From assembly GCA_964391675.1 (NCBI GenBank), contig CAYMMX010000009.1, positions 1 to 64,000 on the forward strand: DNA of 64,000 bases. The letters are read 5' to 3'. Below the pieces are notes generated by a model, which had not been told where the DNA came from, ran no database searches, and was given only the letters and a program-made list of their open reading frames with translations. The position numbers and the translations under genes were made by a program. This DNA is from CAYMMX01 sp964391675 (lineage in GTDB: Bacteria > Cyanobacteriota > Vampirovibrionia > Gastranaerophilales > Gastranaerophilaceae). Positions 34,546-44,201 of the stretch are shown one piece after another; the stretch's first letter is position 1; every line of letters begins with the position of its first letter.

Positions 34546-34923
34546 ATGTCAAAAAAAGCATTTTTACCAAAAGGAGTATCTGTGGTCGGTCCTTATTCTC
34601 CTGCTGTTGAAGCAGGCGGGTTTGTTTATTGTTCCGGACAAATTCCTATGGATTATTCAACTGGTAAAATTGTTGAAGGAGATATAAAAATTCAAACTCA
34701 ACAATGTTTAGATAATTTGACTTGTGTTTTAAATTGTGCAGAAATTTCTGCCAATGATATTGTTAAAGCTACAGTTTACTTAACAGATATAAATGATTTT
34801 TCTGCAGTAAATGAGATTTATGGCAATTATTTTAAACCACCTTATCCTGCAAGAACCGCTATAGCTGTTTCAGCATTACCTTTAGGCTCGAAAATTGAAA
34901 TTGAAGTGGTTGCTAAGAAATAA
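34546..34923 (+). CDS. ridA: RidA family 2-iminopropanoate deaminase
   Basis: A 125-residue YjgF/YER057c/UK114 protein that hydrolyses reactive enamine/imine products of PLP enzymes. Motifs: GPYSPAVEAGGFVYCSGQIP, a central NDIVKATVYLTD, PPYPARTAIAVSALPLGSKIEIEVVA with the active-site Arg. The RBS is aggagg. It lies 30 nt after bioB and may share its transcript; bioF and bioA are PLP enzymes, so the pairing is sensible. Confidence 0.95.
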   Translation: MSKKAFLPKGVSVVGPYSPAVEAGGFVYCSGQIPMDYSTGKIVEGDIKIQTQQCLDNLTCVLNCAEISANDIVKATVYLTDINDFSAVNEIYGNYFKPPYPARTAIAVSALPLGSKIEIEVVAKK

Positions 34924-35128
34924 AATATCAACATTTTTATAAATAAAAATTAGAGGCTAAAACTCTTCCCATTAATCTATTTTAAAAGGTATAAATGCTC
35001 AAAGTCATCTCTAAGTGTTGATTTTGGCATGTTTATAAAAATTAATATTTAATCTTTAATTAGTGATTTTTTTAGATAAAGTGTTATAATGCTAAAAATG
35101 GTTGTAAATATAGCTAGAAGGATTAGGT

Positions 35129-35521
35129 ATGAAAAGTTTAGTGGTTGATGATGATTTTTTTTGTAGGCGTATCTTGCAAAATTTATTAGCAAATTATGGA
35201 GAAAGTCATATTGCTGTAAACGGTGAAGAGGCATTACTTGCATTTGAACATGCTCATAATGAGAATGAACCTTATGATGTTATCTGCTTAGATATTATGA
35301 TGCCCGGAATAAGTGGACAAGATGTTTTAGCCAAAATAAGAGACTATGAAAGTAAAAATAATATCTTGGGACAAGACTGTGTAAAGGTAATTATGACAAC
35401 AGTAGCTGATGATGTTGAAAATATTTTTAAATCATTTAGAGAACAATGTGAATCTTACCTTATTAAACCTATAAATAAAATAAAACTTTTAAATGTTCTT
35501 GGAAGTTTTAACCTTATTTAG
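35129..35521 (+). CDS. CheY-like single-domain response regulator
   Basis: A 130-residue receiver domain alone: the acidic pocket VVDDD near residues 5-9, the phospho-acceptor Asp in VICLDIMMP (about 52), Thr in KVIMTTVADD (about 88) and the Lys in SYLIKPI (about 112). With no output domain, it acts by protein contact. It is 36 nt upstream of the hybrid kinase and is probably part of the same phosphorelay. Confidence 0.9.
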   Translation: MKSLVVDDDFFCRRILQNLLANYGESHIAVNGEEALLAFEHAHNENEPYDVICLDIMMPGISGQDVLAKIRDYESKNNILGQDCVKVIMTTVADDVENIFKSFREQCESYLIKPINKIKLLNVLGSFNLI

Positions 35522-35557
35522 TTATGTTTAATAATGCAAATTTAAAAAGGACAATAA

Positions 35558-38500
35558 GTGTTAAAGTCTTTATTAAAAAAGAAATTAAATAATCCTAAAT
35601 TTATAGATATAATAATGCCTTTTTTGGTAATTATTCTTATAGCATTAATGTTCTTATTTACATTTAGTTGTGTAAAGACCAGTCAAAGTGCTTTTAGGTA
35701 CAATATTAAAGTTCGAGAAAAAGCAAGCCAAATTTATCAAATTTTTCTTGCATCCGAGACAAATATTAAAACACTTTCAAATACTATTCATCAATCTTAT
35801 GATACCAAACAAATTAATAATCAAGATTATAATAAAAAGTTCTTACTTACAAAGAGCGAATTAGTCAAAGCTATAATTTTAGAAAGCCCATATGTAGAAA
35901 GTGTCTGGATTAAAATTAATACAAAAACCCCAAATTCCTCTTTTTGGTATACAAAAAGCAATGGAAAACTAATAATTGAAAAAAAAGATGTTTATAAAGA
36001 ATATAAGGATATTGCAAAACAAGTAGAAAAAAAATTTTTTTATGTAAACAGAAAAAATGCAATAACAATATTTCAACCTTTATATAAAAATAATTTATTA
36101 ATCGGTTTTGTTGGAATAGATCTTTCATTTAAAGAAATATCAAAAAAAATAAGCAATATTCAAAAAGAATTTATCGGTTCAAATGTAATGCTGTTAAATG
36201 AAGAAAACAAAATTTTAAGCATGAGTTTTGGCGATATGAAGAATATAAAAGTAAGTAACATAAAATTTTTGAACAAGTATTTAAAAAAAGTTGCGAGTAA
36301 TGATAATATAGTCGTTTATCAAGAAAGATGGGGACAAAATACAGCACTTATTTTTAAAATGAAAAACAATTATAAAATAGTTATGTCTTGTCCAAATCAA
36401 GCTATATATCCAGGAAATACAAGGATTTTAGAAGCAATATATTTATTTTTAACGGTTTTATTTTTATATATAATAATTTTCTTATATAACAGAAAAAAAA
36501 TAATTATGCTGAATAAGCAATTAGAAAATGGAATATCTACTCAAAAAATAATATTAAATTCATCACCAATGGGTATTGCAATAAAAGATACAGAGGGCAA
36601 TTATATTGAGAGTAATAATAGATTTGCACAAATGTTGGGTGTAGATATCAATGATATAATTGATAAAAATGATTATAATATTTTCGATAAGGATACTGCT
36701 GATTTTATAATATCCAGAGATGATTTCGTAAAATCAAAAAATGATGTATTGCATGAAGAAGACTGGTTTACAAATAAAGTTGGAAAAAGATTCTTACTTG
36801 AAAAATACAGAATCCCATTATTCAATTCAGAAAATGAGTTAATGGGACTTTTAATTACAATAAGCGATGTTACAAAGCGTAGAGAAGAACAAGAATCTTT
36901 GCAATTTGCTAAAGAAGCCGCTGAAAAAGCAACCAAAATGAAGAGTTCTTTTTTGGCAAATATGAGTCATGAAATAAGAACACCTTTAAACGGGATATTA
37001 GGTTTTTTGCAATTATTAGAAAATACTGATTTATCTGAAACTCAGGGTGAATTTGTTTCCAATGCTCAAAAATCTTCGGAGATTTTATTAAATATTATAA
37101 ATGAGATTTTAGATATATCTAAAATCGAAGCTGGTAAAATGTCAATTGATTCAACGAGTTTCAATATAAGATCAGCAGTAGAAGATGTTACTACTATTGC
37201 AATATCAAATAAATGCGCAGAGGGAATAAATATTAATTCTCTTATAAGATCAGATGTCCCTCAAAGAGTTTTAGGTGATCCAAGCAGGGTTAAACAAATC
37301 CTAAATAACCTTATCGGAAATGCAATAAAGTTTACAAAACAAGGTGAAGTAATAATTTACGTGAATAAAATTTTAGAAACAGCAGAAGAAGTAGTAGTTA
37401 GTTTTCAGGTACGAGATACAGGTATAGGTATACCAAAGGATAAACTGGATTCGATTTTTGGGGCATTTGTTCAAGCGGATGCTTCTACTACAAGAAATTT
37501 TGGTGGAACAGGTTTAGGCCTTGCAATTTCTAAGAAATTAGCAAATCTGATGAATGGTGATATATCAGTTGTTAGTGAAGTTAATAAAGGTTCTACTTTT
37601 ACGCTCACTCTTCCATTTGCAAAGGATTTAACATCAAGCTTAAATACAGACAATTTATCTAAAAATTTAAATGGAATTACTGTATTGGTTATTGATGATA
37701 AACCTACTGATGTTAAAATAATAAGCCATTACATAAATGATGCAAACGGTTTTGTTATTGATGTAAATTCGATTGAACATGCTATAGATATATTAAGGCG
37801 TAAAGATGAAGAGGTTTCTGTAGTTTTAGTTGATGCCAAGATTCAAAAAAGTCTAGATTTTGATTTAAGTGAACTAATAAAAAAAGAATATAATAAAGAA
37901 ATTCCATTGATTTTATATACATCTATTACCAAAAAAGGTGATGCTATTTTGGCAAAACAGAAGGGTTTTACGGGATATTTAACAAAACCCATTAAAAAAC
38001 ATGAATTATTGGAAGGAATTGCTATTGCTGTAAATGGATTTAAACAATCAATGGAAAATAAGTTTATTTCCAAACATTTAATAAAAGAAACAAAATTTGA
38101 TTCTCAGGCAAAAATTCTTGTTGTAGAGGATAGTGAATTAAATGTAAAATTGATTCTCAATATTTTTAAAAACATTAATTTAAATTGTGATGTAGCGATA
38201 AATGGAAAAGAAGCGATTCGTGCTTTTAAAGAAAAAGAATATGATGTAATTCTTATGGATTGTGAGTTACCCGAGGTAGATGGTTATGAAGCCACAAAGA
38301 AAATAAGATTAATTGAAGGAGTAACAAAACATACACCTATAATAGCAATGACCGCAAATGTATTAAATGAAGACAGAGAAAAATGTTATGAGGCAGGCAT
38401 GGATAATTATTTAAGTAAGCCGATAAATATTAATGACCTGTACTGTATGCTTGGTAAATATGTAAAAATTGAAAATAGCACAACTATAAATACAAATGAT

Positions 38501-38845
38501 AATATTAAGCAAGATGATGATATTATTAGTAGACTGATAAACGAATTAAGTTTTTCTAAAGAAGATGCTTGTGAAATATTTGATAACTATATAGAGGCAA
38601 TGCCTCAGACAATTTCTCATATTGAGAATGAAATAAATAATGAAAATTATGAAAGATTGTCTCATGTTATACATAAATTTAAGGGAGCAAGTGCTAATTT
38701 AAGAGTTGATAAAATTGTACAGATTTGTGATGAATTCAAAATGGCAATCAATGAAAAAAATATTTATTTATGTAGAATAAAAGCAGATGAAATAAAAAAA
38801 TATTTTGAAGAGCTTACTTTATCTTTTAATGTAAAAAATTATTAA
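35558..38845 (+). CDS. Hybrid sensor histidine kinase (sensor-PAS-HisKA-HATPase-REC-REC-HPt)
   Basis: A 1095-residue inner-membrane phosphorelay protein starting at GTG. A first span (about 18-38) and a second (about 290-312) enclose a Cache-like sensor domain. A PAS domain (about 328-440) follows, then HisKA with the phospho-His in ANMSHEIRTPLNG (about His471), HATPase with NLIGNAIKF and DTGIGIPKD, and FGGTGLGLAISK. The first receiver (about 705-825) is partly degenerate; it keeps DDKPTD and VDAKIQ. The second has VEDSELN, the acceptor Asp in LMDCELP (about 901) and SKPI. The HPt domain has His in VIHKFKGAS (about 1039). The ligand is unknown. Confidence 0.93.
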   Translation: MLKSLLKKKLNNPKFIDIIMPFLVIILIALMFLFTFSCVKTSQSAFRYNIKVREKASQIYQIFLASETNIKTLSNTIHQSYDTKQINNQDYNKKFLLTKSELVKAIILESPYVESVWIKINTKTPNSSFWYTKSNGKLIIEKKDVYKEYKDIAKQVEKKFFYVNRKNAITIFQPLYKNNLLIGFVGIDLSFKEISKKISNIQKEFIGSNVMLLNEENKILSMSFGDMKNIKVSNIKFLNKYLKKVASNDNIVVYQERWGQNTALIFKMKNNYKIVMSCPNQAIYPGNTRILEAIYLFLTVLFLYIIIFLYNRKKIIMLNKQLENGISTQKIILNSSPMGIAIKDTEGNYIESNNRFAQMLGVDINDIIDKNDYNIFDKDTADFIISRDDFVKSKNDVLHEEDWFTNKVGKRFLLEKYRIPLFNSENELMGLLITISDVTKRREEQESLQFAKEAAEKATKMKSSFLANMSHEIRTPLNGILGFLQLLENTDLSETQGEFVSNAQKSSEILLNIINEILDISKIEAGKMSIDSTSFNIRSAVEDVTTIAISNKCAEGININSLIRSDVPQRVLGDPSRVKQILNNLIGNAIKFTKQGEVIIYVNKILETAEEVVVSFQVRDTGIGIPKDKLDSIFGAFVQADASTTRNFGGTGLGLAISKKLANLMNGDISVVSEVNKGSTFTLTLPFAKDLTSSLNTDNLSKNLNGITVLVIDDKPTDVKIISHYINDANGFVIDVNSIEHAIDILRRKDEEVSVVLVDAKIQKSLDFDLSELIKKEYNKEIPLILYTSITKKGDAILAKQKGFTGYLTKPIKKHELLEGIAIAVNGFKQSMENKFISKHLIKETKFDSQAKILVVEDSELNVKLILNIFKNINLNCDVAINGKEAIRAFKEKEYDVILMDCELPEVDGYEATKKIRLIEGVTKHTPIIAMTANVLNEDREKCYEAGMDNYLSKPININDLYCMLGKYVKIENSTTINTNDNIKQDDDIISRLINELSFSKEDACEIFDNYIEAMPQTISHIENEINNENYERLSHVIHKFKGASANLRVDKIVQICDEFKMAINEKNIYLCRIKADEIKKYFEELTLSFNVKNY

Positions 38846-38885
38846 TAAAGTTTTTAACTCGCCTTTATGATAATATAGCATAATT

Positions 38886-39989
38886 ATGAGTACTGTATTT
38901 GAAGACAAAATAATTAAAATTAAAAATGAAAATAACTACAGAAGTTTAGATATTGTCTCAGGAATTGACTTTTCTTCTAATGATTATCTTGGATTGTCAA
39001 ATCATCCCAAAATAAAAGAATCTGTTATAAATTCTATAAAACAAGGTAGTCCAATAGGTTCCGGTGGATCAAGACTTTTATCTGGCAACAGGAAAGAACA
39101 CATAGAACTTGAAGAATTTGCAACCGATTATTTCAAATCAGAAGCATGTTTATTTTTCAATTCCGGGTTTCTGGCAAATTATGCTATTTTTACTAGCTTG
39201 CCGGACAGAAAAGATTTTATAATTTATGATGAGTTAATACATGCAAGTGTTAGAGAAGGGGTTAATTCTTCTAATTCTAAATCAATTAAATTTAAACATA
39301 ATGATTTAATATCACTAAAAAAAGCTATTGATAAAGCTCAAAATTTAAAAGCACAAAATATTTGGGTAAGTATTGAAAGTATTTATAGTATGGATGGTGA
39401 TATTGCAGATATTCAAAATATTTTAACGATAATAAGTAATTATAATAATGTATATTTAATTGTTGATGAGGCGCATTCAACCGGACTTTTCGGTCTTGAA
39501 GCAAAAGGTTTGACACACGGATTAAATAGCACTAAATTAATTGTACTACATACTTGCAGTAAGGCTTTAGGAGTAAGTGGGGCGATAATATGTGCACCAT
39601 ATAATATAATTGAATACTTGATAAATAAATCAAGACCATTTATTTATACAACCGCAGAGTCGCCTTTAATTGCCGTTGCGGTCAAACAAGCATTAAAAAT
39701 TGCACATGAAGAAGAATGGCGCAGAGAAAAATTATTTAAACTAATTAAATTCACCAGTGATAATTATTTGAATCTGAATCATAAAACTCAAATAATCCCT
39801 ATACAAATGGATGATAGTGAACAAGCAATAAAAGTTGCAGCTTTTCTTCAAGCTAAAGGTTTTAACATAAGAGCAATCAGACCGCCAACTGTCGCAACTG
39901 CAAGATTGAGACTGTCTTTAAACTCAAATAGAACAGAAGAAGAAATTGATGCAGTATTTTTAAATATATTATCAGTAAGGAATAATTAA
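38886..39989 (+). CDS. bioF: 8-amino-7-oxononanoate synthase
   Basis: A 367-residue alpha-oxoamine synthase that condenses pimeloyl-ACP with alanine. Motifs: FSSNDYLGLSNHP, GSPIGSGGSRLLSGN, YSMDGDIADI, VDEAHSTGLFG and the PLP lysine in HTCSKALGVSGA. It is the first gene of bioF-D-A-G-C. There is no good Shine-Dalgarno before the ATG; AT-rich -10-like boxes stand within 12 nt of the start. Confidence 0.95.
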   Translation: MSTVFEDKIIKIKNENNYRSLDIVSGIDFSSNDYLGLSNHPKIKESVINSIKQGSPIGSGGSRLLSGNRKEHIELEEFATDYFKSEACLFFNSGFLANYAIFTSLPDRKDFIIYDELIHASVREGVNSSNSKSIKFKHNDLISLKKAIDKAQNLKAQNIWVSIESIYSMDGDIADIQNILTIISNYNNVYLIVDEAHSTGLFGLEAKGLTHGLNSTKLIVLHTCSKALGVSGAIICAPYNIIEYLINKSRPFIYTTAESPLIAVAVKQALKIAHEEEWRREKLFKLIKFTSDNYLNLNHKTQIIPIQMDDSEQAIKVAAFLQAKGFNIRAIRPPTVATARLRLSLNSNRTEEEIDAVFLNILSVRNN

Positions 39990-40646
39990 ATGAATAATCT
40001 TGTGATTGCAGGTACAGATACAAATATAGGAAAAACTATTTGTTGTGCTCTTTTAATGAGTATACTTAAAGGAACTTACTTTAAACCTGTTCAAAGCGGA
40101 TGTATTCAAGACAATGATACAAAAACTGTAAAAATTCTATCGGAATTATCAGAAAATCACTTCCTTAAAGAAAGATACTTATTAAAAGAACCTTTTTCTC
40201 CTCACTTTGCTGCTGAGCAAGAAGGAATTAGTATAAATAAGCAAGAGCTGATTTTGCCTTTAAATATTGAAAATAAACCTTTGATAATCGAACTTGCAGG
40301 AGGTTTAATGGTGCCTTTAAATAGGCAAACACTATTTATTGACGTTTTAAAAGACTGGCATGAACAGGTTATATTATGTGCTAAGACAAGTTTAGGAACT
40401 ATTAATCATACGTTATTGTCTATAGAAGCAATGAAATCAAGAGGTATAAAAATTGCAGGTTTAATTTTTATAGGTGAAGATAATAAAGATAATATTAAAA
40501 CAATATTATCTTTTTCTAATGTAAAACAATTAGGTTATATTCCTGTTTTAGAAAATATTAATAAAGAGATTTTTTCGGATGTTTTTAATCAATATTTTGA
40601 TAAAGAATTTTTTGAGGTTAATTATGAATTATCAACAGTTAGATAA
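39990..40646 (+). CDS. bioD: Dethiobiotin synthetase
   Basis: A 218-residue ATP-dependent carboxylase that makes dethiobiotin from DAPA. The P-loop is GTDTNIGKTICCALL (residues 8-22), the substrate segment YFKPVQSG follows, and IELAGGLMVPLN carries the second nucleotide motif. The ATG directly follows the bioF stop. Its end overlaps bioA by 23 bases. Confidence 0.94.
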   Translation: MNNLVIAGTDTNIGKTICCALLMSILKGTYFKPVQSGCIQDNDTKTVKILSELSENHFLKERYLLKEPFSPHFAAEQEGISINKQELILPLNIENKPLIIELAGGLMVPLNRQTLFIDVLKDWHEQVILCAKTSLGTINHTLLSIEAMKSRGIKIAGLIFIGEDNKDNIKTILSFSNVKQLGYIPVLENINKEIFSDVFNQYFDKEFFEVNYELSTVR

Positions 40647-41916
40647 TCAGTCTAAAATATGGCATCCATTTACACAACATGGATTAAATGAGCCAATAGT
40701 AAAAATTGTAAAAGCTCAAAATGAATTTTTATATTCAAATAACGGAGAAAAAATAGTTGATGGCATTTCTTCATGGTGGGTAAATACTTTTGGACATTCA
40801 AATAAAAAAATTATCAGTGCTATAAAAAAACAATCAGAAAGTTTACAGCAGGTTATATTTGCTGGTTTTACTCATAATACCGCAGAAGAAGCGGCGGCAA
40901 AAATTTGCGAATTTTTGCCGCCGCTTCTTGAATATGTATTTTTTTCCGATAGTGGTTCAACCTCTGTGGAAGTTGCACTTAAAATGGCAGTAGGGTTTTT
41001 TCATAACAAAGGGATTAAAAATAAGACAAAAATAGTGGCATTTGAAAAATCTTATCATGGGGATACTTTTGGAGGAATGTCATCAGGTGGTAGAGGAGTT
41101 TTTAATAAAGCCTATAATAATATGCTTTTTGATGTTATTCATATACCCTACCCTCAAAAGGGCAAGGAGGAAAAAACAATAGTTGAATTTAACAATATTA
41201 TTAAAAAAAATTCAAATGAAATTGCTGCAATAATAATAGAGCCGTTAATTTTAGGCTCAGGTGGAATGTTGATGTATCCTTCTTTTGTTATCAATGAGCT
41301 TTACAATATAGCTAAAAAAAATAATATATTTTTTATTTTAGATGAAGTTATGACAGGATTCGGTAGAACCGGAACAATGTTTGCCTTTGAACAAACAGAT
41401 ATTGTACCTGACATAATATGTCTTTCTAAAGGTCTGACCGGAGGAAACCTTCCTCTTGCTATGACTATAGCTACAAAAGAAATATATGATGCTTTTTATT
41501 CCAAAAATAAATCTGATATGTTTTTTCATAGCAGTTCCTATACGGCAAATCCTATTGCTTGTGCTGCTGCTAATGCTAATCTAAAAATATGGAAAAAGGG
41601 TAATATTCTTGAAAAAATTAAAAAGATAAATAAGTATCATTTAGGCAAATTAGAGATATTTAAAAATAATAAAAATATCAAAAATGCGAGAGTATTAGGT
41701 TCAATTTTTGCATTTGATTTTATTGTTGAAGAGGAAGGATATTTATCTGATATTGCTGTTGAACTATATAAATTTTATTTAGACAGAGGCATTTTATTGA
41801 GACCTTTGGGTAATACAGTTTACGTTATGCCTCCTTATTGTATTTCTCAAAAAAGTTTAGATCGGATTTATGATACAATTGAGGAATCAATCGAGTATAT
41901 TAAGGCTTTATCTTAA
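40624..41916 (+). CDS. bioA: Adenosylmethionine-8-amino-7-oxononanoate aminotransferase
   Basis: A 430-residue class III PLP aminotransferase that makes DAPA from KAPA using SAM. Motifs: IWHPFTQH, DGISSWWVNTFGHSN, FFSDSGSTSVEVALKMA, ILDEVMTGFGRTG and the lysine in CLSKGLTGGNLPLA. ATG 40624 is preferred, with a gagg site upstream, over a longer frame from 40579 within bioD. Confidence 0.95.
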   Translation: MNYQQLDNQSKIWHPFTQHGLNEPIVKIVKAQNEFLYSNNGEKIVDGISSWWVNTFGHSNKKIISAIKKQSESLQQVIFAGFTHNTAEEAAAKICEFLPPLLEYVFFSDSGSTSVEVALKMAVGFFHNKGIKNKTKIVAFEKSYHGDTFGGMSSGGRGVFNKAYNNMLFDVIHIPYPQKGKEEKTIVEFNNIIKKNSNEIAAIIIEPLILGSGGMLMYPSFVINELYNIAKKNNIFFILDEVMTGFGRTGTMFAFEQTDIVPDIICLSKGLTGGNLPLAMTIATKEIYDAFYSKNKSDMFFHSSSYTANPIACAAANANLKIWKKGNILEKIKKINKYHLGKLEIFKNNKNIKNARVLGSIFAFDFIVEEEGYLSDIAVELYKFYLDRGILLRPLGNTVYVMPPYCISQKSLDRIYDTIEESIEYIKALS

Positions 41917-42594
41917 ATGAAAAATTCATGGTTAAGTAAAAATGATTCTGAAAAATTAATACTGTTTTTTAATGGTTGGGGCATGGATTGCAACATCGTA
42001 AAACACTTGAATCCTAGTTGTTATGATGTTTTAATGTTTAACGAATATTACAGTACTGATATTGATACTGGCACTATTGAAACAATAAATAATTATAAAG
42101 AAGTTAATGTGATTTCTTGGTCTTTTGGGGTTTGGGCAAGTTCTTTTATTATAGATAAGATAAATAATCTTAAAAGCGTTATAGCAATTAACGGAACTTT
42201 AAAACCTATAGATGATTATGAAGGTATTGCAGAAAAAATTTTAAATTTAACACTTAAGAATTTTTCTGAAGAAAACTATAAGAAATTTTTTTCTAATATG
42301 TTTTATGATAAAAATAAAATAAATTTTGAAAAAAGTTCAACAAGAGACTTTAAAGAATTATTAGAGGAATTAAAATTAATTAAAAAAATGTATTCTTATA
42401 ATCAATATTCTGATAAAACAGCTTTTTTTAATAAAGTTTTTATTTCAAATAAAGACAAAATATTCTCACCTAAAAACCAAATTAATTTTTGGTCAAAGAA
42501 TGAGGATACAAAAAAAATTATGCTTGATGATGGGCATTATATTTTTGACTTGTTTAATAATTGGGAAGAGATAATTGTTTATGAAAATAATTAA
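41917..42594 (+). CDS. bioG: Pimeloyl-ACP methyl ester esterase of BioG type
   Basis: A 225-residue alpha/beta-hydrolase that removes the methyl ester from pimeloyl-ACP and so ends the BioC pathway. The start KLILFFNGWGMDCNIV and the nucleophile region VISWSFGVWASSF (Ser-based, G-W-G-M and S-F-G) match BioG (DUF452). The closing DDGHYIFDLF holds the catalytic His. The ATG abuts the bioA stop with no gap. Confidence 0.88.
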   Translation: MKNSWLSKNDSEKLILFFNGWGMDCNIVKHLNPSCYDVLMFNEYYSTDIDTGTIETINNYKEVNVISWSFGVWASSFIIDKINNLKSVIAINGTLKPIDDYEGIAEKILNLTLKNFSEENYKKFFSNMFYDKNKINFEKSSTRDFKELLEELKLIKKMYSYNQYSDKTAFFNKVFISNKDKIFSPKNQINFWSKNEDTKKIMLDDGHYIFDLFNNWEEIIVYENN

Positions 42595-43333
42595 TAAAGA
42601 GTTAATTAAAAAAAGATTCAAAAATAGTCTTTCCTCTTATGATAAAAATGCTTCGGCACAAAGACAAATGACTGAAAAGCTTTTAAAATTATTAATTGAA
42701 TATAAAGGCAATAATTTTTCTAAAGTGTTAGAAATAGGTTGTGGCACAGGATTATTAACAAAAAAAATTATAGAAGAATTAAACTTTGATAAATTGTTAA
42801 TAAATGATATTGTAGAGGAATTTTTAGACAGTTTGGAAAAATATTCGGATAAAATTTTAAAAATATATGGTGATTGCGAAAATATAAAAGTACCTTCTGA
42901 TGTTAATTTAATTATTTCCAACGCAACACTTCAATGGATTGAAAACTTTGAAGTGTTTTCAAGTAGAATAAGCCAAAATATGAAAAAAGGTGCAGTCTTT
43001 GCATTTAGTTCGTTTGAAGATGGGAATTTGCATCAAGTAAAAACAATAACAAATAAATCATTAAACTATTATAGAAAAGAGCAATTAGAAGAGATGCTTA
43101 TTAAGAATTTTAAGATTATACATTCTGTTTCTGATGTTATAAATTTAAACTTCGATTCACCTAATGATATTTTAAGACATTTAAAACTATCGGGCGTAAA
43201 TTGCTTTAGTAATGAGATATGGACGAAACGAAACCTTAATAATTTTAGTGAACAATATATTGAAAAATTTAAGGTAGATGAAAAATTAATTTTAACATAT
43301 AAACCTGTTTATTTTATCTTGGAAAAGAAGTAG
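42581..43333 (+). CDS. bioC: Malonyl-ACP O-methyltransferase
   Basis: A 250-residue SAM methyltransferase that caps malonyl-ACP to start pimelate synthesis. The family start FKNSLSSYDKNASAQRQM is followed by motif I VLEIGCGTGLLTKKI and LIISNATLQWIENFE. Start ATG 42581 overlaps bioG by 14 bases. It is the last gene of the operon; bioG next to bioC is the expected pairing. Confidence 0.93.
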   Translation: MKIINKELIKKRFKNSLSSYDKNASAQRQMTEKLLKLLIEYKGNNFSKVLEIGCGTGLLTKKIIEELNFDKLLINDIVEEFLDSLEKYSDKILKIYGDCENIKVPSDVNLIISNATLQWIENFEVFSSRISQNMKKGAVFAFSSFEDGNLHQVKTITNKSLNYYRKEQLEEMLIKNFKIIHSVSDVINLNFDSPNDILRHLKLSGVNCFSNEIWTKRNLNNFSEQYIEKFKVDEKLILTYKPVYFILEKK

Positions 43334-43438
43334 TTTTTAAACGTAAAGTTTATGTAAATTAATTCTCAAATTAGGGTGTAAATTTTTATCTTTATATTGT
43401 ATATTTATCAATATTGAATTATTCGTGGAGGTATAATA

Positions 43439-43780
43439 ATGCATATAGGAAAAATTTATCCCAATACCTTAACTTTTTCTAATGCTACTGCTTCATTAAA
43501 AAATCAAAAAAATAATGAAAATACAACAAATAAAAATGATTTTCTGGATAAATTTTATACAAGTATAAAAAATTCATCTGATTTAAATGATACGGTAGCT
43601 GTTCCCAGAACAATATTTAAAGGATACCTTGCTTTTATGACAGGAACTGCACTATCAGGGATTTCGGCTATGGCAAAAAATAAATATCCAAAAATGTCAG
43701 GTGCGTTAAATATTTTATCTATAGGGTTAATAATTTTCGGAACTTTTAGTTTCGTTAGGCCCTATCTTATAAAAGATTAG
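43439..43780 (+). CDS. Small membrane protein of unknown function
   Basis: A 113-residue protein with a polar, Asn-rich N-terminal half (LTFSNATASLKNQ) and two hydrophobic segments near the end (about 62-80 and 90-108). Its TFSNA stretch near residue 14 resembles the FKG/FSG motif seen in other unknown proteins of this window. A good gtggagg site precedes the ATG. Function unknown. Confidence 0.6.
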   Translation: MHIGKIYPNTLTFSNATASLKNQKNNENTTNKNDFLDKFYTSIKNSSDLNDTVAVPRTIFKGYLAFMTGTALSGISAMAKNKYPKMSGALNILSIGLIIFGTFSFVRPYLIKD

Positions 43781-43910
43781 TTTGTACATCAGATTATTTA
43801 TAATAAACTAAGATATTTGAATCATTTTCTGATATGTACTTGTGGAGATAGTTTTTTTTAAAAATTTAGTTAATATATATTTAAACTTAAGTGTATATTA
43901 TGGAGAAAAT

Positions 43911-44201
43911 ATGGATAATCGGGATATTTTATTTGAAAAAATTCAAGCGAAAGAAAATGAATGGAAAGAACAAGTAGAAATTTTAAGAACGAGAGTTAAG
44001 TCGATGGATTCTGAAATGCGTCCGAAAGTTGAGGAAAGAATTGATTATCTTGATAATAAATTAAAAGAAATTAAGGCAAGAACAATCCAATTAAAAAAAA
44101 TCAGTATTAATTCCGATCCTGAAATCGGCAATAAAATAGCTTATTCATGGGTTGAATTATTTACTAAAATTGATAATGCCATGTTAAAATTAAAAGAATA
44201 A
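43911..44201 (+). CDS. Small coiled-coil protein
   Basis: A 96-residue, highly charged protein, probably one long helical hairpin (ENEWKEQVEILRTRVKSMD and KVEERIDYLDNKLKEIKART). Start 43911 is chosen for the tggagaa site; a longer in-frame start at 43842 has none. Its end overlaps the 3' end of the CheA-like gene on the other strand by 12 bases. Similar small coiled-coil proteins are often annotated as stress or membrane-fold proteins, but no family is assigned here. Confidence 0.65.
   Translation: MDNRDILFEKIQAKENEWKEQVEILRTRVKSMDSEMRPKVEERIDYLDNKLKEIKARTIQLKKISINSDPEIGNKIAYSWVELFTKIDNAMLKLKE

Noticed and set aside
34924..35128. A regulatory RNA between ridA and the response regulator
   Set aside because: Only a weak distant repeat (atcaaca/tgttgat) is seen, which is expected by chance in AT-rich DNA.
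35558..38845. The first receiver domain of the hybrid kinase as fully active
   Set aside because: It keeps the DD pair and a Lys but is poorly matched around the acceptor Asp (VDAKIQ); called partly degenerate.
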